Positions 1 through 10,826 of a stretch of 64,000 nt of DNA are shown piece after piece; position 1 is the stretch's first letter; each line of letters opens with the position of its first letter. Under the pieces are notes generated by a model. The model saw nothing but the letters and a program-made list of their open reading frames with translations, was not told the DNA's origin and did no database searches. The stretch covers positions 62,001-126,000 of the forward strand of contig NZ_QRBE01000012.1 in the NCBI RefSeq assembly GCF_003363155.1. The letters are read 5' to 3'. Made by a program: the position numbers and the translations under genes. This stretch comes from Dyella monticola. Its GTDB lineage: Bacteria; Pseudomonadota; Gammaproteobacteria; Xanthomonadales; Rhodanobacteraceae.

Positions 1-520
1 CAATGGGTGCAAAGGCGGAAACGCTGCAATAACGGCCCGGATTCTTCAGCGCAATGGTCAACGCACCGTGGCCGCCCATGGAATGACCGCTGATGGCGCG
101 GCGGTTCGTGACGGGAAAATTCTTCTCGATCAGCGCAGGCAATTCATGTGCGACGTAATCGTACATGCGGTAATGCCGTGACCATGGCGCCACCGTGGCA
201 TCGACGTAAAACCCGGCGCCCTGCCCTAAGTCATACGTCGAATCATCCGCGACATTTCCGCCGCGCGGACTGGTATCGCACGCCACGATGGCCATGCCAT
301 GCTCGGCGGCGTAGCGCTGCGCACCTGCTTTTGTGATGAAATTCTGTTCGGTACACGTAAGGCCCGATAGCCAATACAACACCGGAACCTTCTGCGTATC
401 AGCTTGTGGTGGCAAATAGACGGCCAACCGCATCGCACCATCGACCGCATGCGATCGATGGCTGTACACATTCTGCCAACCGCCAAAACAGACCCGATGT
501 TCGATGCGCTCCAGGTCCAT
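1..520 (-). CDS. fghA: S-formylglutathione hydrolase (C-terminus beyond window)
   Basis: This esterase hydrolyses S-formylglutathione to formate and glutathione, the second step of glutathione-dependent formaldehyde detoxification in the cytoplasm. The frame runs from an ATG through the window edge. It contains the nucleophile elbow [15 protein letters not shown] followed by [15 protein letters not shown], and upstream [12 protein letters not shown] and CDTSPRG, all hallmarks of the FghA/esterase D family. Only about 173 of the usual 275-285 residues are present, so the catalytic Asp and His lie outside. An AGGAGG ribosome-binding site sits inside the end of the preceding dehydrogenase gene, whose stop is 3 bases upstream, so the two genes form one operon and are probably translationally coupled. 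Confidence 0.95.
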   Translation of the reverse strand, partial: MDLERIEHRVCFGGWQNVYSHRSHAVDGAMRLAVYLPPQADTQKVPVLYWLSGLTCTEQNFITKAGAQRYAAEHGMAIVACDTSPRGGNVADDSTYDLGQGAGFYVDATVAPWSRHYRMYDYVAHELPALIEKNFPVTNRRAISGHSMGGHGALTIALKNPGRYCSVSAFAPI

Positions 521-523
521 GTG

Positions 524-1681
<1,158 letters not shown>

Positions 1682-1745
1682 TCATGCGTGGCGGTGATCG
1701 GAATACATAAAACTCCATGCGCGGTACAGCGGTACCCGAACGCGC

Positions 1746-2309
1746 TCAATAGAAGTTGGTGTGTTCGTCTGACGGCCTCTTTATGCAACGCCACAACTCC
1801 TCCGCGTAGGGCACAAGCCCAAACACGAAAATCAAGGCCAGAATGATGATGTACGCAACCGGCAACGGTTCACGCTTCCACGTCACATTGAACGAGGGCA
1901 CTTCTTCGCCAAACCCGAACAGCGCCAGAAATTGCCCCCAGTGCCGTGAAATCACTAATAGCACGGTTATCAACGGAACCATTTCCAGAAAGCTGTGAAT
2001 GTGCTGCTCGATCGGGCTTACCCAGCGCGCGCTGACGGCATAGCTTACATCCCATAAGGCGGTCAGATCGTGGATGAAGAACGCGATGATCATCAGGGAA
2101 ATGATCCCGGCATTCACTTGCAGAAAGAGCGCGGCCAAGAGCGGAATGCCCACCTCGGCAAACATCAGAAAATGGATCAGCGATTCCTTGGCGCCACTGG
2201 TCGCTTCGATGTGGGTCGCGCGGTGGCAAAGCCAGTCGAGAAATCCCGCGGCAAGCCACAGCGGCAGGACAACGTACATCAGCACCAGGACGGTCGGATC
2301 GTGGTTCAT
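1746..2309 (-). CDS. polytopic membrane protein with conserved-looking His motifs, unknown function
   Basis: A 187-aa integral membrane protein with about four or five hydrophobic segments (near residues 6-24, 48-85, 110-130 and 150-172). I do not recognise a named family. Acidic and His residues cluster close to membrane boundaries: DWLCHRATHIE, ESLIHF, FIHDLTALWD and SPIEQHIHSFLEM. Such spacing recalls membrane-embedded metal enzymes such as hydroxylases or desaturases, but the match is only by eye. The frame is open 25 codons further upstream, but that extension is Arg-rich and not membrane-like, so MNHDPTV is preferred as the start. It stands alone, between the formaldehyde operon and a divergent secreted-protein gene. 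Confidence 0.7.
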   Translation of the reverse strand: MNHDPTVLVLMYVVLPLWLAAGFLDWLCHRATHIEATSGAKESLIHFLMFAEVGIPLLAALFLQVNAGIISLMIIAFFIHDLTALWDVSYAVSARWVSPIEQHIHSFLEMVPLITVLLVISRHWGQFLALFGFGEEVPSFNVTWKREPLPVAYIIILALIFVFGLVPYAEELWRCIKRPSDEHTNFY

Positions 2310-2494
2310 CTGGCATCGCTCAGACACTCCGACCCAGAGCATGCGTCGGCCGAGCCGCCGGGAACGTGCAAAGATCGTCGACATGGCGTGACCACAAAAT
2401 GGCTATATCGCATTGCACCAAAATGGCTATTGGGGCCGCGCCTGGATAAGCGCATCATCCATGTACACGCCATGGTGATGCCCTAAAAAAAGTG

Positions 2495-3844
2495 ATGACG
2501 ATACGCCGCATCGCCACTGCAGCTGGATATGTGTTGTGTCTGGCCTGCACAGCACCGGTAGTGCGTGCGCAATCGGCGTCAGCATGGCAGGCGCAACAGG
2601 CCGCCGCGGGGGCCAAGGTCGATCGGATCATGGCCGAAGCAACTCGTCGAAAGGGCTTGCTGGAGCGATACGAGGTCATGCGCCAGGCTTACGTGAGCGA
2701 CGGCTCGCCGGCGTTCCGCATGCTATTTGGGCAATACGTCGCCTGGTACCTGAGCTTTCTCGGTGACTACCCGCTCGCGGTAAAGTGTTTTTCGATCGCG
2801 CAGCCGCCTCAGGCAGACGATAACGCCTCGCCACTGACTGCAGGCGACTATGTGGCGCGCCCTGCGCTGGATGCCATTCCCGAGCTTGCCAAGCACTATC
2901 CCATCGTGCTGCTCAACGAAGCGCACAACGTCGCACTCACACGCAGCCTCACCGTGCCGCTGCTCAGCCGCCTGTATGCCGAAGGCTTTCGCTATTTCGC
3001 AGCAGAAACGCTGGTGCAAACCGATACCGGCCTGCAGGCGCGCGGTTATCCCACGCATGACAGCGGCTTCTACACCGAGGAGCCCGTCTATGGGGAAATG
3101 GTGCGCACCGCTTTGAAACTCGGCTTCAAGGTCATCGCCTACGAAGCGACATCGGACACCCCCAGCGCGGATGCACGTGAAGCCGAACAAGCGCGCCATC
3201 TTTACGAGAACGTGTTCGCGAAGGATCCGCGCGCACGCCTGGTGATCAATGCCGGCTACGATCACATCGTGAAATCCGGCCCCTATCTGGGCGGCAGATC
3301 GATGGCCGAGCATCTTCACGCACTCACCGGCTTGCCCATGCTCGCCGTCGAACAGACAATGATGTACCCACACCCTGACGGCAACGACGATCATCCGTAT
3401 TACGCAGCGGTGATGCAGCACCTGCATCCGGACGTACCCATTGTTTTCGTCGCCGCTGACGGCAAGCCGTGGTCGCTTCGTCCCGCCTACGACGTGACGG
3501 TGTTTTTCCCGCGAGAGAAGCTGGAACGTGGCCGCCCCACATGGCTGAGCTTATGGGGTTTGCGCCAGGCGCACCTGGTGAGCGCGGAGGATTGCCGCGG
3601 TAATTATCCGTGCCTGGTCGAGGCACGCTATAGCAACGAAAGTCCGGACGCGATTCCAGCCGATCGCATGTTGCTTGACCTCCCGCCGATGCCGATCTCC
3701 GGCGCACACGTCACGTTGTACACCAGTGCGCAAGGCGTGCCTTCCAGCGATTTGTATTTGCGCCCGGGCCGTTATCAGTTGAGTTTCTCGGTCGGCCCGG
3801 ACAAGGTACTTCACAGGGAAACCCTCGTCGTGCCAACGCCGTGA
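2495..3844 (+). CDS. exported ChaN/erythromycin-esterase-like (Tiki-superfamily) protein
   Basis: A 449-aa protein with an N-terminal signal peptide (about residues 1-25, ending VVRAQ). The mature part has PIVLLNEAHN, RYFAAETL, FKVIAYEA and RLVINAGYDH, resembling the E-x-H core of erythromycin-esterase and ChaN-type (heme-binding, Tiki) folds, though the usual Gly before the Glu is Asn here. The C-terminal about 80 residues look like a separate beta-rich domain. A GTG codon immediately precedes the chosen ATG; neither has a clear ribosome-binding site. Function is not established. It is followed 79 bp later by a phosphodiesterase-like gene in the same direction. I am sure it is a gene and moderately sure of the fold. 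Confidence 0.8.
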   Translation: MTIRRIATAAGYVLCLACTAPVVRAQSASAWQAQQAAAGAKVDRIMAEATRRKGLLERYEVMRQAYVSDGSPAFRMLFGQYVAWYLSFLGDYPLAVKCFSIAQPPQADDNASPLTAGDYVARPALDAIPELAKHYPIVLLNEAHNVALTRSLTVPLLSRLYAEGFRYFAAETLVQTDTGLQARGYPTHDSGFYTEEPVYGEMVRTALKLGFKVIAYEATSDTPSADAREAEQARHLYENVFAKDPRARLVINAGYDHIVKSGPYLGGRSMAEHLHALTGLPMLAVEQTMMYPHPDGNDDHPYYAAVMQHLHPDVPIVFVAADGKPWSLRPAYDVTVFFPREKLERGRPTWLSLWGLRQAHLVSAEDCRGNYPCLVEARYSNESPDAIPADRMLLDLPPMPISGAHVTLYTSAQGVPSSDLYLRPGRYQLSFSVGPDKVLHRETLVVPTP

Positions 3845-3923
3845 CCTTCGTCACGCGTCTGCGCTGGCAATACCGCCGCCGACGTCCGCTAGAATCCATC
3901 GTTTGCCTTGTCATCGGTGATTC

Positions 3924-5294
3924 ATGCGAAAACGTCGAGTTTCCTGCTTTGTTCTGGCGGCCATGCTGGCCGGCATTGCGCACGGCCAGACATCACCGGC
4001 GACCGACGATGGCACGGCCGCGACGCACGGGCCCATCGTCGTGCTCATCACCATTGACGGCTTTCCCGCGCGCGCCTTGAAAGATCCCCGCCTGCCCATG
4101 CCAACGTTGCGCAAGCTGCAGGAAGACGGTGCTTACGCGGACGCGATGCAACCCATCAATCCGTCCGTTACCTGGCCCAACCACACCACGCTCATCACCG
4201 GCGTGAATGCCAGCGTGCATCACGTGATGGCCAACGGCCTTATCACGTTTCCGCCCGACGGCAGCATGGTGCGCGTAAAGCCCTGGACACCCAAGGACGA
4301 ACTCGTCCACGCCACCACGCTTTATGACGCACTCGCGGAAAAAGGCCTGAGCACTGGCCAGGTGGATTGGGTGGCCATTTACGATGCCAAAAATGTGCGC
4401 TGGGCCTTCGCCGAACAGCCCGATGTGAAAGGCACCATCGCGCAGGATCTGATTGCGCAGGGCCTGGTCTCTTCCGATGCGCTGCAAACCTTCGACGACA
4501 GCAGCCCGGCCTGGCGCGACCAGATCTGGACGGACGCGGCCATCGACATTCTCACGCGACACACGCCCAACCTGCTGCTGTTTCATCTGCTGCAAACCGA
4601 TACGTTGCAGCACGAATACGGTGCGCTTTCGCCTGCCGCGTATGCAGCGTACGCGTATGCGGACGCGTCTATCGCTCGCTTGATCGATGCTGCGCGCAAA
4701 GCAGGCTTGCTCGATCGCATCACCTTTGTCATCGCATCCGATCATGGCTTCACCGATTACACGCACGCCATCCATCCGAATGTCGCGCTCGTGCAACAAG
4801 GTTTGCTGCATCGGGAAAAAGGCGCTTATGTCGGCGATGTGTGGATCCAGCCCGAGGGTGGCGAAGCCTCACTCTACATTCGCAACGACGCCAAGCGCGC
4901 AGCGCTTACTTCGCAGCTGAAGGCTTATTTCGCCACGCAGCCAGGCGTTGGGCATGTCTATACGGGCGACGAGGCACGGCAACTGGGCCTGCCCGCACCC
5001 GGTACAACGGGTCAGGCGCTGGATCTGTATCTGATCGCCAAGCCCGGCTATTCCTTCACGGACGGCACCGACGGCCCATGGGTGACTGACGTTCAGCCCG
5101 CACGCGGGGCTCATGGCTATCTCAATACCGATCCGGATATGCAGGCACTTTTCGTCGCCGCAGGTGCGCATATACGGCACGGTGTGCACCTGGGTGCCAT
5201 CACCAATCGCCAAATTGCGCCCACGATTGCGACGATCCTGGGCGTTTCCCTGCCCGCAGCCACACAGGCGCCTTTGGCTGAGATTTTGCAGTGA
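3924..5294 (+). CDS. exported alkaline-phosphatase-superfamily nucleotide pyrophosphatase/phosphodiesterase
   Basis: A 456-aa exported enzyme of the type I phosphodiesterase/nucleotide pyrophosphatase family. The N-terminus MRKRRVSCFVLAAMLAG is a signal peptide ending near AHGQ. The metal site signature is present: VLITIDGFPA (metal Asp), NPSVTWPNHTTLITG (Thr nucleophile), DTLQHEYG, and FVIASDHGFTDY, with a late GAHGY supplying the last His. Family members cleave phosphodiester or pyrophosphate bonds in nucleotides or lipid head groups, in the periplasm or outside. Substrate cannot be told from sequence. It lies between two other genes for exported proteins, all in one direction, which suggests a set of extracellular scavenging enzymes. 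Confidence 0.88.
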   Translation: MRKRRVSCFVLAAMLAGIAHGQTSPATDDGTAATHGPIVVLITIDGFPARALKDPRLPMPTLRKLQEDGAYADAMQPINPSVTWPNHTTLITGVNASVHHVMANGLITFPPDGSMVRVKPWTPKDELVHATTLYDALAEKGLSTGQVDWVAIYDAKNVRWAFAEQPDVKGTIAQDLIAQGLVSSDALQTFDDSSPAWRDQIWTDAAIDILTRHTPNLLLFHLLQTDTLQHEYGALSPAAYAAYAYADASIARLIDAARKAGLLDRITFVIASDHGFTDYTHAIHPNVALVQQGLLHREKGAYVGDVWIQPEGGEASLYIRNDAKRAALTSQLKAYFATQPGVGHVYTGDEARQLGLPAPGTTGQALDLYLIAKPGYSFTDGTDGPWVTDVQPARGAHGYLNTDPDMQALFVAAGAHIRHGVHLGAITNRQIAPTIATILGVSLPAATQAPLAEILQ

Positions 5295-5451
5295 AAACAG
5301 CGCTACAGATTTGATTATTGAAGCCGAACACATTAAAAACAGATGGAGGGGACGTATTCTCCCCGTGTTTTCATCCGTTGACCCTGCCTATACGGGGTCG
5401 ACGTGCCAGGGAGCGTGCCGCGGTCGGTGCGCGACCCCACATCGGTCGTCT

Positions 5452-6474
5452 ATGCAGATCAAAAATTCCTTCTCCTTCCGCGCTGCCATCATCACCGTCA
5501 CATGTGCCCTGGGCGCAGGCCTTTCCGGCTTTGCCCCTCCTGCACGAGCCATTGAGCTTCCCTCCCCTCCGGGCTGGCAGCTGCAATGGGGCGACACGTT
5601 CGCAGGTCCCGCCGGCTCGCTGCCCTCCAGCACCAACTGGCACATCGATACGGGACACTCCTACCCCAACGGCCCGGTCAACTGGGGCACCTCGGAAATC
5701 GAGAACTACACCACCGATCCGGCCAACATCCGCCTGGATGGCCAGGGCCATTTGCTGATCACGCCGCAGCGTGATGCGAACGGCCAGTGGACATCCGGAC
5801 GCGTGGAAACCGTGCGTGACGATTTCAGCCCGCCCGATGGCGGCATGCTGCGCATGGAAGCCCGCATCCAGATGCCGGACGTGACCGGCCCGCGCGCACT
5901 CGGTTACTGGCCCGCGTTCTGGGCACTCGGCAGCAACTATCGCACCAGCATGGTTTGGCCTGGCTCGGGCGAATTCGACATTATGGAAAGCGTCAACGGC
6001 CTGGATGCCGTGTGGGGCATTCTCCACTGCGGCGTGAATCCAGGTGGCCCGTGCGGCGAACCCATCGGCATCGGCAGCCGCCTACCCTGCCCGCACGAAG
6101 CATGCACGGCTGGCCCGCACACCTTCACGTTCGAATGGAACCGCAGCGTCACGCCCGAGCAGATGCGCTGGTTCGTGGATGGGCAGCTCGTCAACCAGGT
6201 TGCCGAAAACCAGCTTTCCGCCGAAACATGGCGCGAGCTGACCCAACAGCGCGGCTACTTCCTGCTGCTGGACGTGGCGATGGGTGGCGGCTTCTCGTTC
6301 GTGATGTCCGGCTGGAAACCCACACCGACGCCCGACACGGAACCGGGTCATCCGATGATCGTCGACTACGTCGCCGTGTGGACCAAACCCGGTACGGGCA
6401 AGAAGGTGCCGGCGCAGCCTGAAATGGCGGCGGATGCGAATAAGCCGGGGCAGAAAGCGGTCGCCAAGGGGTAA
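5452..6474 (+). CDS. secreted glycoside hydrolase family 16 (beta-glucanase-like)
   Basis: A 340-aa secreted endo-glycosidase. The chosen ATG gives a clean signal peptide (MQIKNSFSFRAAIITVTCAL..., cleavage near PPARA); the frame stays open another 340 bases upstream but that sequence overlaps the previous gene and has no protein-like character. The GH16 catalytic signature is GEFDIMES (Glu nucleophile, Asp, Glu acid/base), preceded by GYWPAFWALG and followed by FTFEWNRSVTPEQMRWFVDG. The family cleaves beta-1,3 or mixed 1,3-1,4 glucans, and some members act on agar or carrageenan; laminarinase/lichenase activity is most likely here. It ends 26 bp from the convergent cytochrome gene. Confidence 0.93.
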   Translation: MQIKNSFSFRAAIITVTCALGAGLSGFAPPARAIELPSPPGWQLQWGDTFAGPAGSLPSSTNWHIDTGHSYPNGPVNWGTSEIENYTTDPANIRLDGQGHLLITPQRDANGQWTSGRVETVRDDFSPPDGGMLRMEARIQMPDVTGPRALGYWPAFWALGSNYRTSMVWPGSGEFDIMESVNGLDAVWGILHCGVNPGGPCGEPIGIGSRLPCPHEACTAGPHTFTFEWNRSVTPEQMRWFVDGQLVNQVAENQLSAETWRELTQQRGYFLLLDVAMGGGFSFVMSGWKPTPTPDTEPGHPMIVDYVAVWTKPGTGKKVPAQPEMAADANKPGQKAVAKG

Positions 6475-6500
6475 CCCATGCCTCTCGCTGGAGCGCCGCA

Positions 6501-7805
6501 CTACAGCTGCTTGCGTCGCTCCGCGACGTCATCCGGCGTAACGGTACCTTGCTTGTTACCAAAATGCGCAATCACATAATTGGCGAGCGCTGCAATTTCC
6601 GTGTTGGAATAGGCGTCGCCGAAACGCGGCATGAAGACGTCGGCATTCTCACCGCGCAAGCTTGAGCCTTGCAGCAGAATTTGCGTCACATTGATGCCGT
6701 GCACATCGTTCACGCCACGCGTACCCAGCAACGATGCGTACGGCGTTTGCTGGCCTTTGCCGTTCCACTGATGGCAGCTTGCGCAAGCGCCTTCGAACAA
6801 CTTGAAGCCTGCTGTATCTGCGTGCGCATCGCCGGCAGGCGCGGTAGCGCTTGATGCCAACGTCGGCGCGGGCTTGGTGTCGACCGTGATGGGATCTTTA
6901 CCCGCGCGCGCCGGTACACTGCGCAAGTAGGTAATGAGTGCACCGGTATCGGCTGGCTGGAGAAAGCGCAGGCTGTTTTCCACGGCTTCGGCCATCGGCC
7001 CTGATGCGGAACCGCGACCGTTGGCATGTCCGGTCGTGAGGTAGCTTGCAATGTCGCTGTCGCTCCACGCGCCGATGCCGTGCACAGGGTCTGACGTGAT
7101 GTTGTATGCGTGCCAGCCTTGCAGCATTTCGCCGCTGAGCTCTTGCGCGTGATCCATGGCAAATGCGACGTTCCTTGGTGTGTGGCATTCGTCGCAATGC
7201 CCTAGCGCGGTGGCGAGATACTTGCCGCTGTTCCATTGCGATGATTGCGACGCATCGGGCTGAAAACGCCGGTTTTTGAAGAAGGCGGCATTCCAGAAAC
7301 CGAGGGTCCACCTCTGGTTGTAGGGGAACGAAAGATCATTCCTGCGATTGGGCTGCGAGATCTTCGGCAGGCTGAAAAGATACGCCTTGATCGCCAGCAC
7401 ATCAGCGCGGCTAAGCGCGGTGTAGGAGGTATAGGGGAATGCGGGATACAGATGCTCGCCATGCTTACCGATGCCATCGTGCAAGGCATGCACGAACTCG
7501 TCATCCGTCCAGCTTCCGATACCGTTTGTTTCGTCCGCCGTAATGTTGGAAGAATAAATGGTGCCGAATGGCAGGCGAAACGCCACGCCGCCTGCGTAGT
7601 TCTTGCCTGATCCGGGTACGGTATGACACGCCGCGCAATCGGCCGCTCGGGTGAGGTATTCGCCACGCGCCAGCACCGCGGCCGACGCGGGCGCGCCAGC
7701 AAGCGCTGGCGACGTACCGTCGGAATGATCAGCGCGATTGAGATACAGGTAAGCGCCCACGCCAAGCAACACGATCACTACAACGACAATCAGGAAGCGG
7801 ATCAT
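6501..7805 (-). CDS. triheme cytochrome c subunit of a molybdenum dehydrogenase
   Basis: A 434-aa periplasmic cytochrome with an N-terminal membrane anchor ([21 protein letters not shown]) and three CxxCH heme sites: CAACH near residue 55, CDECH near 205 and CASCH near 340. Each is followed by a Met-containing distal region, as in the cytochrome subunits of membrane alcohol and aldehyde dehydrogenases. Its ATG overlaps the TGA of the Mo-binding subunit by the ATGA arrangement, so it is the last gene of a three-gene operon. It should accept electrons from the Mo/2Fe-2S pair and pass them to ubiquinone or a terminal oxidase. Confidence 0.93.
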   Translation of the reverse strand: MIRFLIVVVVIVLLGVGAYLYLNRADHSDGTSPALAGAPASAAVLARGEYLTRAADCAACHTVPGSGKNYAGGVAFRLPFGTIYSSNITADETNGIGSWTDDEFVHALHDGIGKHGEHLYPAFPYTSYTALSRADVLAIKAYLFSLPKISQPNRRNDLSFPYNQRWTLGFWNAAFFKNRRFQPDASQSSQWNSGKYLATALGHCDECHTPRNVAFAMDHAQELSGEMLQGWHAYNITSDPVHGIGAWSDSDIASYLTTGHANGRGSASGPMAEAVENSLRFLQPADTGALITYLRSVPARAGKDPITVDTKPAPTLASSATAPAGDAHADTAGFKLFEGACASCHQWNGKGQQTPYASLLGTRGVNDVHGINVTQILLQGSSLRGENADVFMPRFGDAYSNTEIAALANYVIAHFGNKQGTVTPDDVAERRKQL

Positions 7806-10081
7806 GCGATGTCCCTCCCTTCATGCCTCGCGGTCGATACCACCGATTTGAGCGCATCGGGGTTCTGCACCAACCGATCGCGATCCACCGGCAATTGGTA
7901 CAACCGCACGCCCGTCGCAGCGAAAATCGCATTCGCAAGCGCGGGGGCAGCGATCGCCGTGCCCACTTCGCCGATACCACCAGGTGCCTCCGCGTTGATG
8001 ACGCGGTACACCTGGACATTCGGTGCCTCATTGATACGCAGGCTGCGATAGTTGTTGAAGTTGCTCTGCTCGACCGCGCCATCCTTGATGGTGAGGCCGT
8101 TGTACAGCGCCGCGCTGAGTCCAAACAACAGGCCGCCCTGCAATTGCGCTTCGACCGACCCCGGATTGACCGTAATGCCGCAGTCGATCGCCACCACCGC
8201 CTTGCGCAGACGCACCTCGCCCTGCGGCGTGACTTCGGCTTCGACGATGGCGCACACGTGACTGCCGAACGGCTCGCCCAGCGCAACGCCGCGCCCCACG
8301 CGCGGCGGCAACGACTGGCCGCCCCAGCCGATCTTCTCGGCCGCGAGATTTAGCACGCCGAGCGCGCGTGGATTTTTCTGCAGCAATGCGCGGCGGTATT
8401 CGAACGGGTCTTTGCCGGCGTGATGCGCCAGTTCGTCGATAAAGCTTTCGACCACGAACAAATTGTGCGTAGGGCCTACGCCGCGCCACCACCCGACCAC
8501 GATGCCGGGCGGCATATCGTGCCGGATCCACTCCACGCTGCCCCTGGGAATGTCGTACGGCAGTTCGGCCACGCACTCCACCGCATCGCTGTCCATGCCG
8601 TCCTTGCCCATGGCGCCGGGTGCAAAGCGTGCCAGCACCGAGCCGCCGCTGGTGCGATAGCCATACCAGAGAGGACGGCCATCAGCATCGAGCACGGCGC
8701 TGACGACATCGTGATACATCGGCCGCATACGGTCGTGACGGATGTCTTCTTCGCGCGTCCACACCACTTTCAGCGGATAGGAAACCTGCTTGCCCAATGC
8801 CACCGCCTGTTCAACCCAATCCGTTTCCAGGCGGCGTCCGAAACCACCGCCCAAATACTGGTTGTGAAATACGATTTTTGTTTCTGGCAAACCGGTGATT
8901 TTTGCAGCGACTTCCGCCGCCCGCATCGGCACCTGCGTGCCGCTCCAGACTTCGCACTGATCGGCGGTGACGTGCACGGTGCAATTCATCGGCTCCATGG
9001 TCGCGTGCGCGAGCATCGGCGACTGATATTCCGATTGGATGACCGTGCCCTGCGGCCGCTCGCCGCCGTTGCGCGCCATGATGCCTTGGCCATGGCGCGC
9101 GCTATCGGCAAGCGCATCGCGCAACTGCTGGGTGGTGAGATGCGCGTTTACACCGCGATTCCACTCGATGACCAGCGCATTCAAACCCTGCAGCGCCGCC
9201 CAAAAATGTTCCCCTACCACGGCCACGGCGTTATCCAGGCGTAGCACATCTACCACGCCAGGCATCTTGCGCGCGGCTTTGTCGTCCACCGAAGCAAGCG
9301 TGCCGTTGAACGTGGGGCATGCCATAACGGTGGCGATCTTCATGCCGGGTACGCGCACATCGATGCCGAACTGTGTCGCGCCCTTCACTTTGTCCGGCGA
9401 ATCCACGCGCCGCATTGGCTTGCCGATCAGCTTGAAATCCTTGGGATCGGTAAGCGATACCTTGTCGGGCATCGGCAGCCTGCCCGCAACATCGGCCAAT
9501 TGATTGAACGTTGCACTGCGACCTGATGCCTGATGATGCACAACGCCACGCTCCACCGTGCAGGTGGATGGATCGACATGCCATTTCACTGCCGCCGCAC
9601 TCACCAGCATGCTGCGCGCGACGGCGCCGGCCTCGCGCAAGACCGGCCAGGTGCCGCGCGTACTGGTCGAGCCACCTGTTATCTGCCCACCGAGGAGGGG
9701 AATGCCGTAAAGATCATCGCTAGGCGGCGAATGCTCGACCGTGATTTGGTCCAACCCCACACCCAGTTCCTCAGCCAACAGCATGCAGCAGCCCGTATAG
9801 ATGCCCTGGCCCATTTCCACGCTGGGCATCACCAGTCGCACCGGGCCACTACTATCGATGCGAATAAAGGCGTTGGGCGCAAACGGCGGATTACCGTCGG
9901 CAAGCGCGGCGGCCGTATCCGCAGGCTGCCGTCTTGCGCTCATCATGGCCGATGCGGCGCCCGTGCCACCCAGCCATAAAAAAGCAATCGCCAGGCCGCC
10001 TGCCTGAAGCGCATGGCGACGGCGCAGATCGACAGCGTCCTGTTCGTTCGCTGCCGCTTGCATTTGAAGCTCCGCGTTCAT
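7802..10081 (-). CDS. molybdopterin-binding subunit of xanthine dehydrogenase-family oxidoreductase (IorB-like)
   Basis: A 759-aa large subunit of the xanthine dehydrogenase/aldehyde oxidase family, most like isoquinoline 1-oxidoreductase beta subunits. An N-terminal twin-arginine-like segment, [20 protein letters not shown], indicates Tat export with the cofactor bound. Mo-pterin contacts are visible in [34 protein letters not shown] and ASAMMSARR-adjacent regions, and [20 protein letters not shown] contains the catalytic Glu region. The start overlaps the small-subunit stop (ATGA); the frame is open 145 codons further but that is the small-subunit gene read out of phase. There is no FAD subunit, consistent with electron transfer to the downstream cytochrome c. 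Substrate unknown: probably aldehyde or N-heterocycle. Confidence 0.93.
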   Translation of the reverse strand: MNAELQMQAAANEQDAVDLRRRHALQAGGLAIAFLWLGGTGAASAMMSARRQPADTAAALADGNPPFAPNAFIRIDSSGPVRLVMPSVEMGQGIYTGCCMLLAEELGVGLDQITVEHSPPSDDLYGIPLLGGQITGGSTSTRGTWPVLREAGAVARSMLVSAAAVKWHVDPSTCTVERGVVHHQASGRSATFNQLADVAGRLPMPDKVSLTDPKDFKLIGKPMRRVDSPDKVKGATQFGIDVRVPGMKIATVMACPTFNGTLASVDDKAARKMPGVVDVLRLDNAVAVVGEHFWAALQGLNALVIEWNRGVNAHLTTQQLRDALADSARHGQGIMARNGGERPQGTVIQSEYQSPMLAHATMEPMNCTVHVTADQCEVWSGTQVPMRAAEVAAKITGLPETKIVFHNQYLGGGFGRRLETDWVEQAVALGKQVSYPLKVVWTREEDIRHDRMRPMYHDVVSAVLDADGRPLWYGYRTSGGSVLARFAPGAMGKDGMDSDAVECVAELPYDIPRGSVEWIRHDMPPGIVVGWWRGVGPTHNLFVVESFIDELAHHAGKDPFEYRRALLQKNPRALGVLNLAAEKIGWGGQSLPPRVGRGVALGEPFGSHVCAIVEAEVTPQGEVRLRKAVVAIDCGITVNPGSVEAQLQGGLLFGLSAALYNGLTIKDGAVEQSNFNNYRSLRINEAPNVQVYRVINAEAPGGIGEVGTAIAAPALANAIFAATGVRLYQLPVDRDRLVQNPDALKSVVSTARHEGRDIA

Positions 10082-10581
10082 GATGCAGCCCCTTCCGGCG
10101 CGCTGACCATGGTTTGCGGAACCTGTGCCTTGCCGGTGGCCGCCTGCTTGATCGCGGCGCGAATGCGCACATAGGTGGCGCAGCGACAGATGTTGCCGGA
10201 CATCGCCGTGTCGATATCGGCATCCGTGGGATTGGGCGTGCGCGCCAGTAATGCCGCCGCCGACATGATCTGGCCAGACTGGCAATAACCGCATTGCACC
10301 ACATCGACATCCAGCCATGCTTGCTGGATTTTCTGCCCGGCGGGCGTGTTGCCAATCACTTCGATGGTGGTGATGGCACGTTGACCGATGGCGCCTACCG
10401 GCAGCACGCATGAACGCACCGCCTGGCCATCCAGATGCACGGTGCACGCGCCGCACTGGGCAATGCCGCAGCCGAACTTGGTGCCGGTCAGACCGATGAC
10501 ATCGCGCAATACCCATAGCAGTGGCATGTCATCGGGTACATCGACCGGGTAGGACTGACCGTTGACGGACAACGACAACAT
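10078..10581 (-). CDS. 2Fe-2S subunit of xanthine dehydrogenase-family oxidoreductase (IorA-like)
   Basis: A 167-aa small subunit carrying two [2Fe-2S] clusters. The plant-ferredoxin-like N-terminal domain shows [15 protein letters not shown] then a further Cys in SCVLPVG. The C-terminal domain shows [10 protein letters not shown] and [16 protein letters not shown]. These relay electrons from the molybdenum centre of the partner subunit to the triheme cytochrome. It has no signal peptide, so it likely hitch-hikes through the Tat system with the large subunit. First gene of the operon; a 245-bp divergent region separates it from the xdhC-like gene, which should contain promoters in both directions. 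Confidence 0.95.
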   Translation of the reverse strand: MLSLSVNGQSYPVDVPDDMPLLWVLRDVIGLTGTKFGCGIAQCGACTVHLDGQAVRSCVLPVGAIGQRAITTIEVIGNTPAGQKIQQAWLDVDVVQCGYCQSGQIMSAAALLARTPNPTDADIDTAMSGNICRCATYVRIRAAIKQAATGKAQVPQTMVSAPEGAAS

Positions 10582-10826
10582 GTAAGCCTCCGTACGACCT
10601 GAGATCGACGCCCATTGCCCAATACTGCAGCCACTTGGCCGAAACGCCCGGCGCTTTCACGCATGCAACGAAATCATCACATTGGACCCGGCATAACGAC
10701 CAGTTCCCAGGAAAGCCGCTGGCCGATTGTTTCAACGTGAAACGCATCGCATGATGGCATCGGACGCTATATACATAACACCATGACGCCCATGAATTTT
10801 GCGCCTTTTATTCGACAACGGCAAAG

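Noticed and set aside
10082-10516. 145-codon N-terminal extension of the Mo-binding subunit
   Set aside because: It is the small-subunit coding region read in another phase; the ATGA overlap and Tat-like segment fix the true start.
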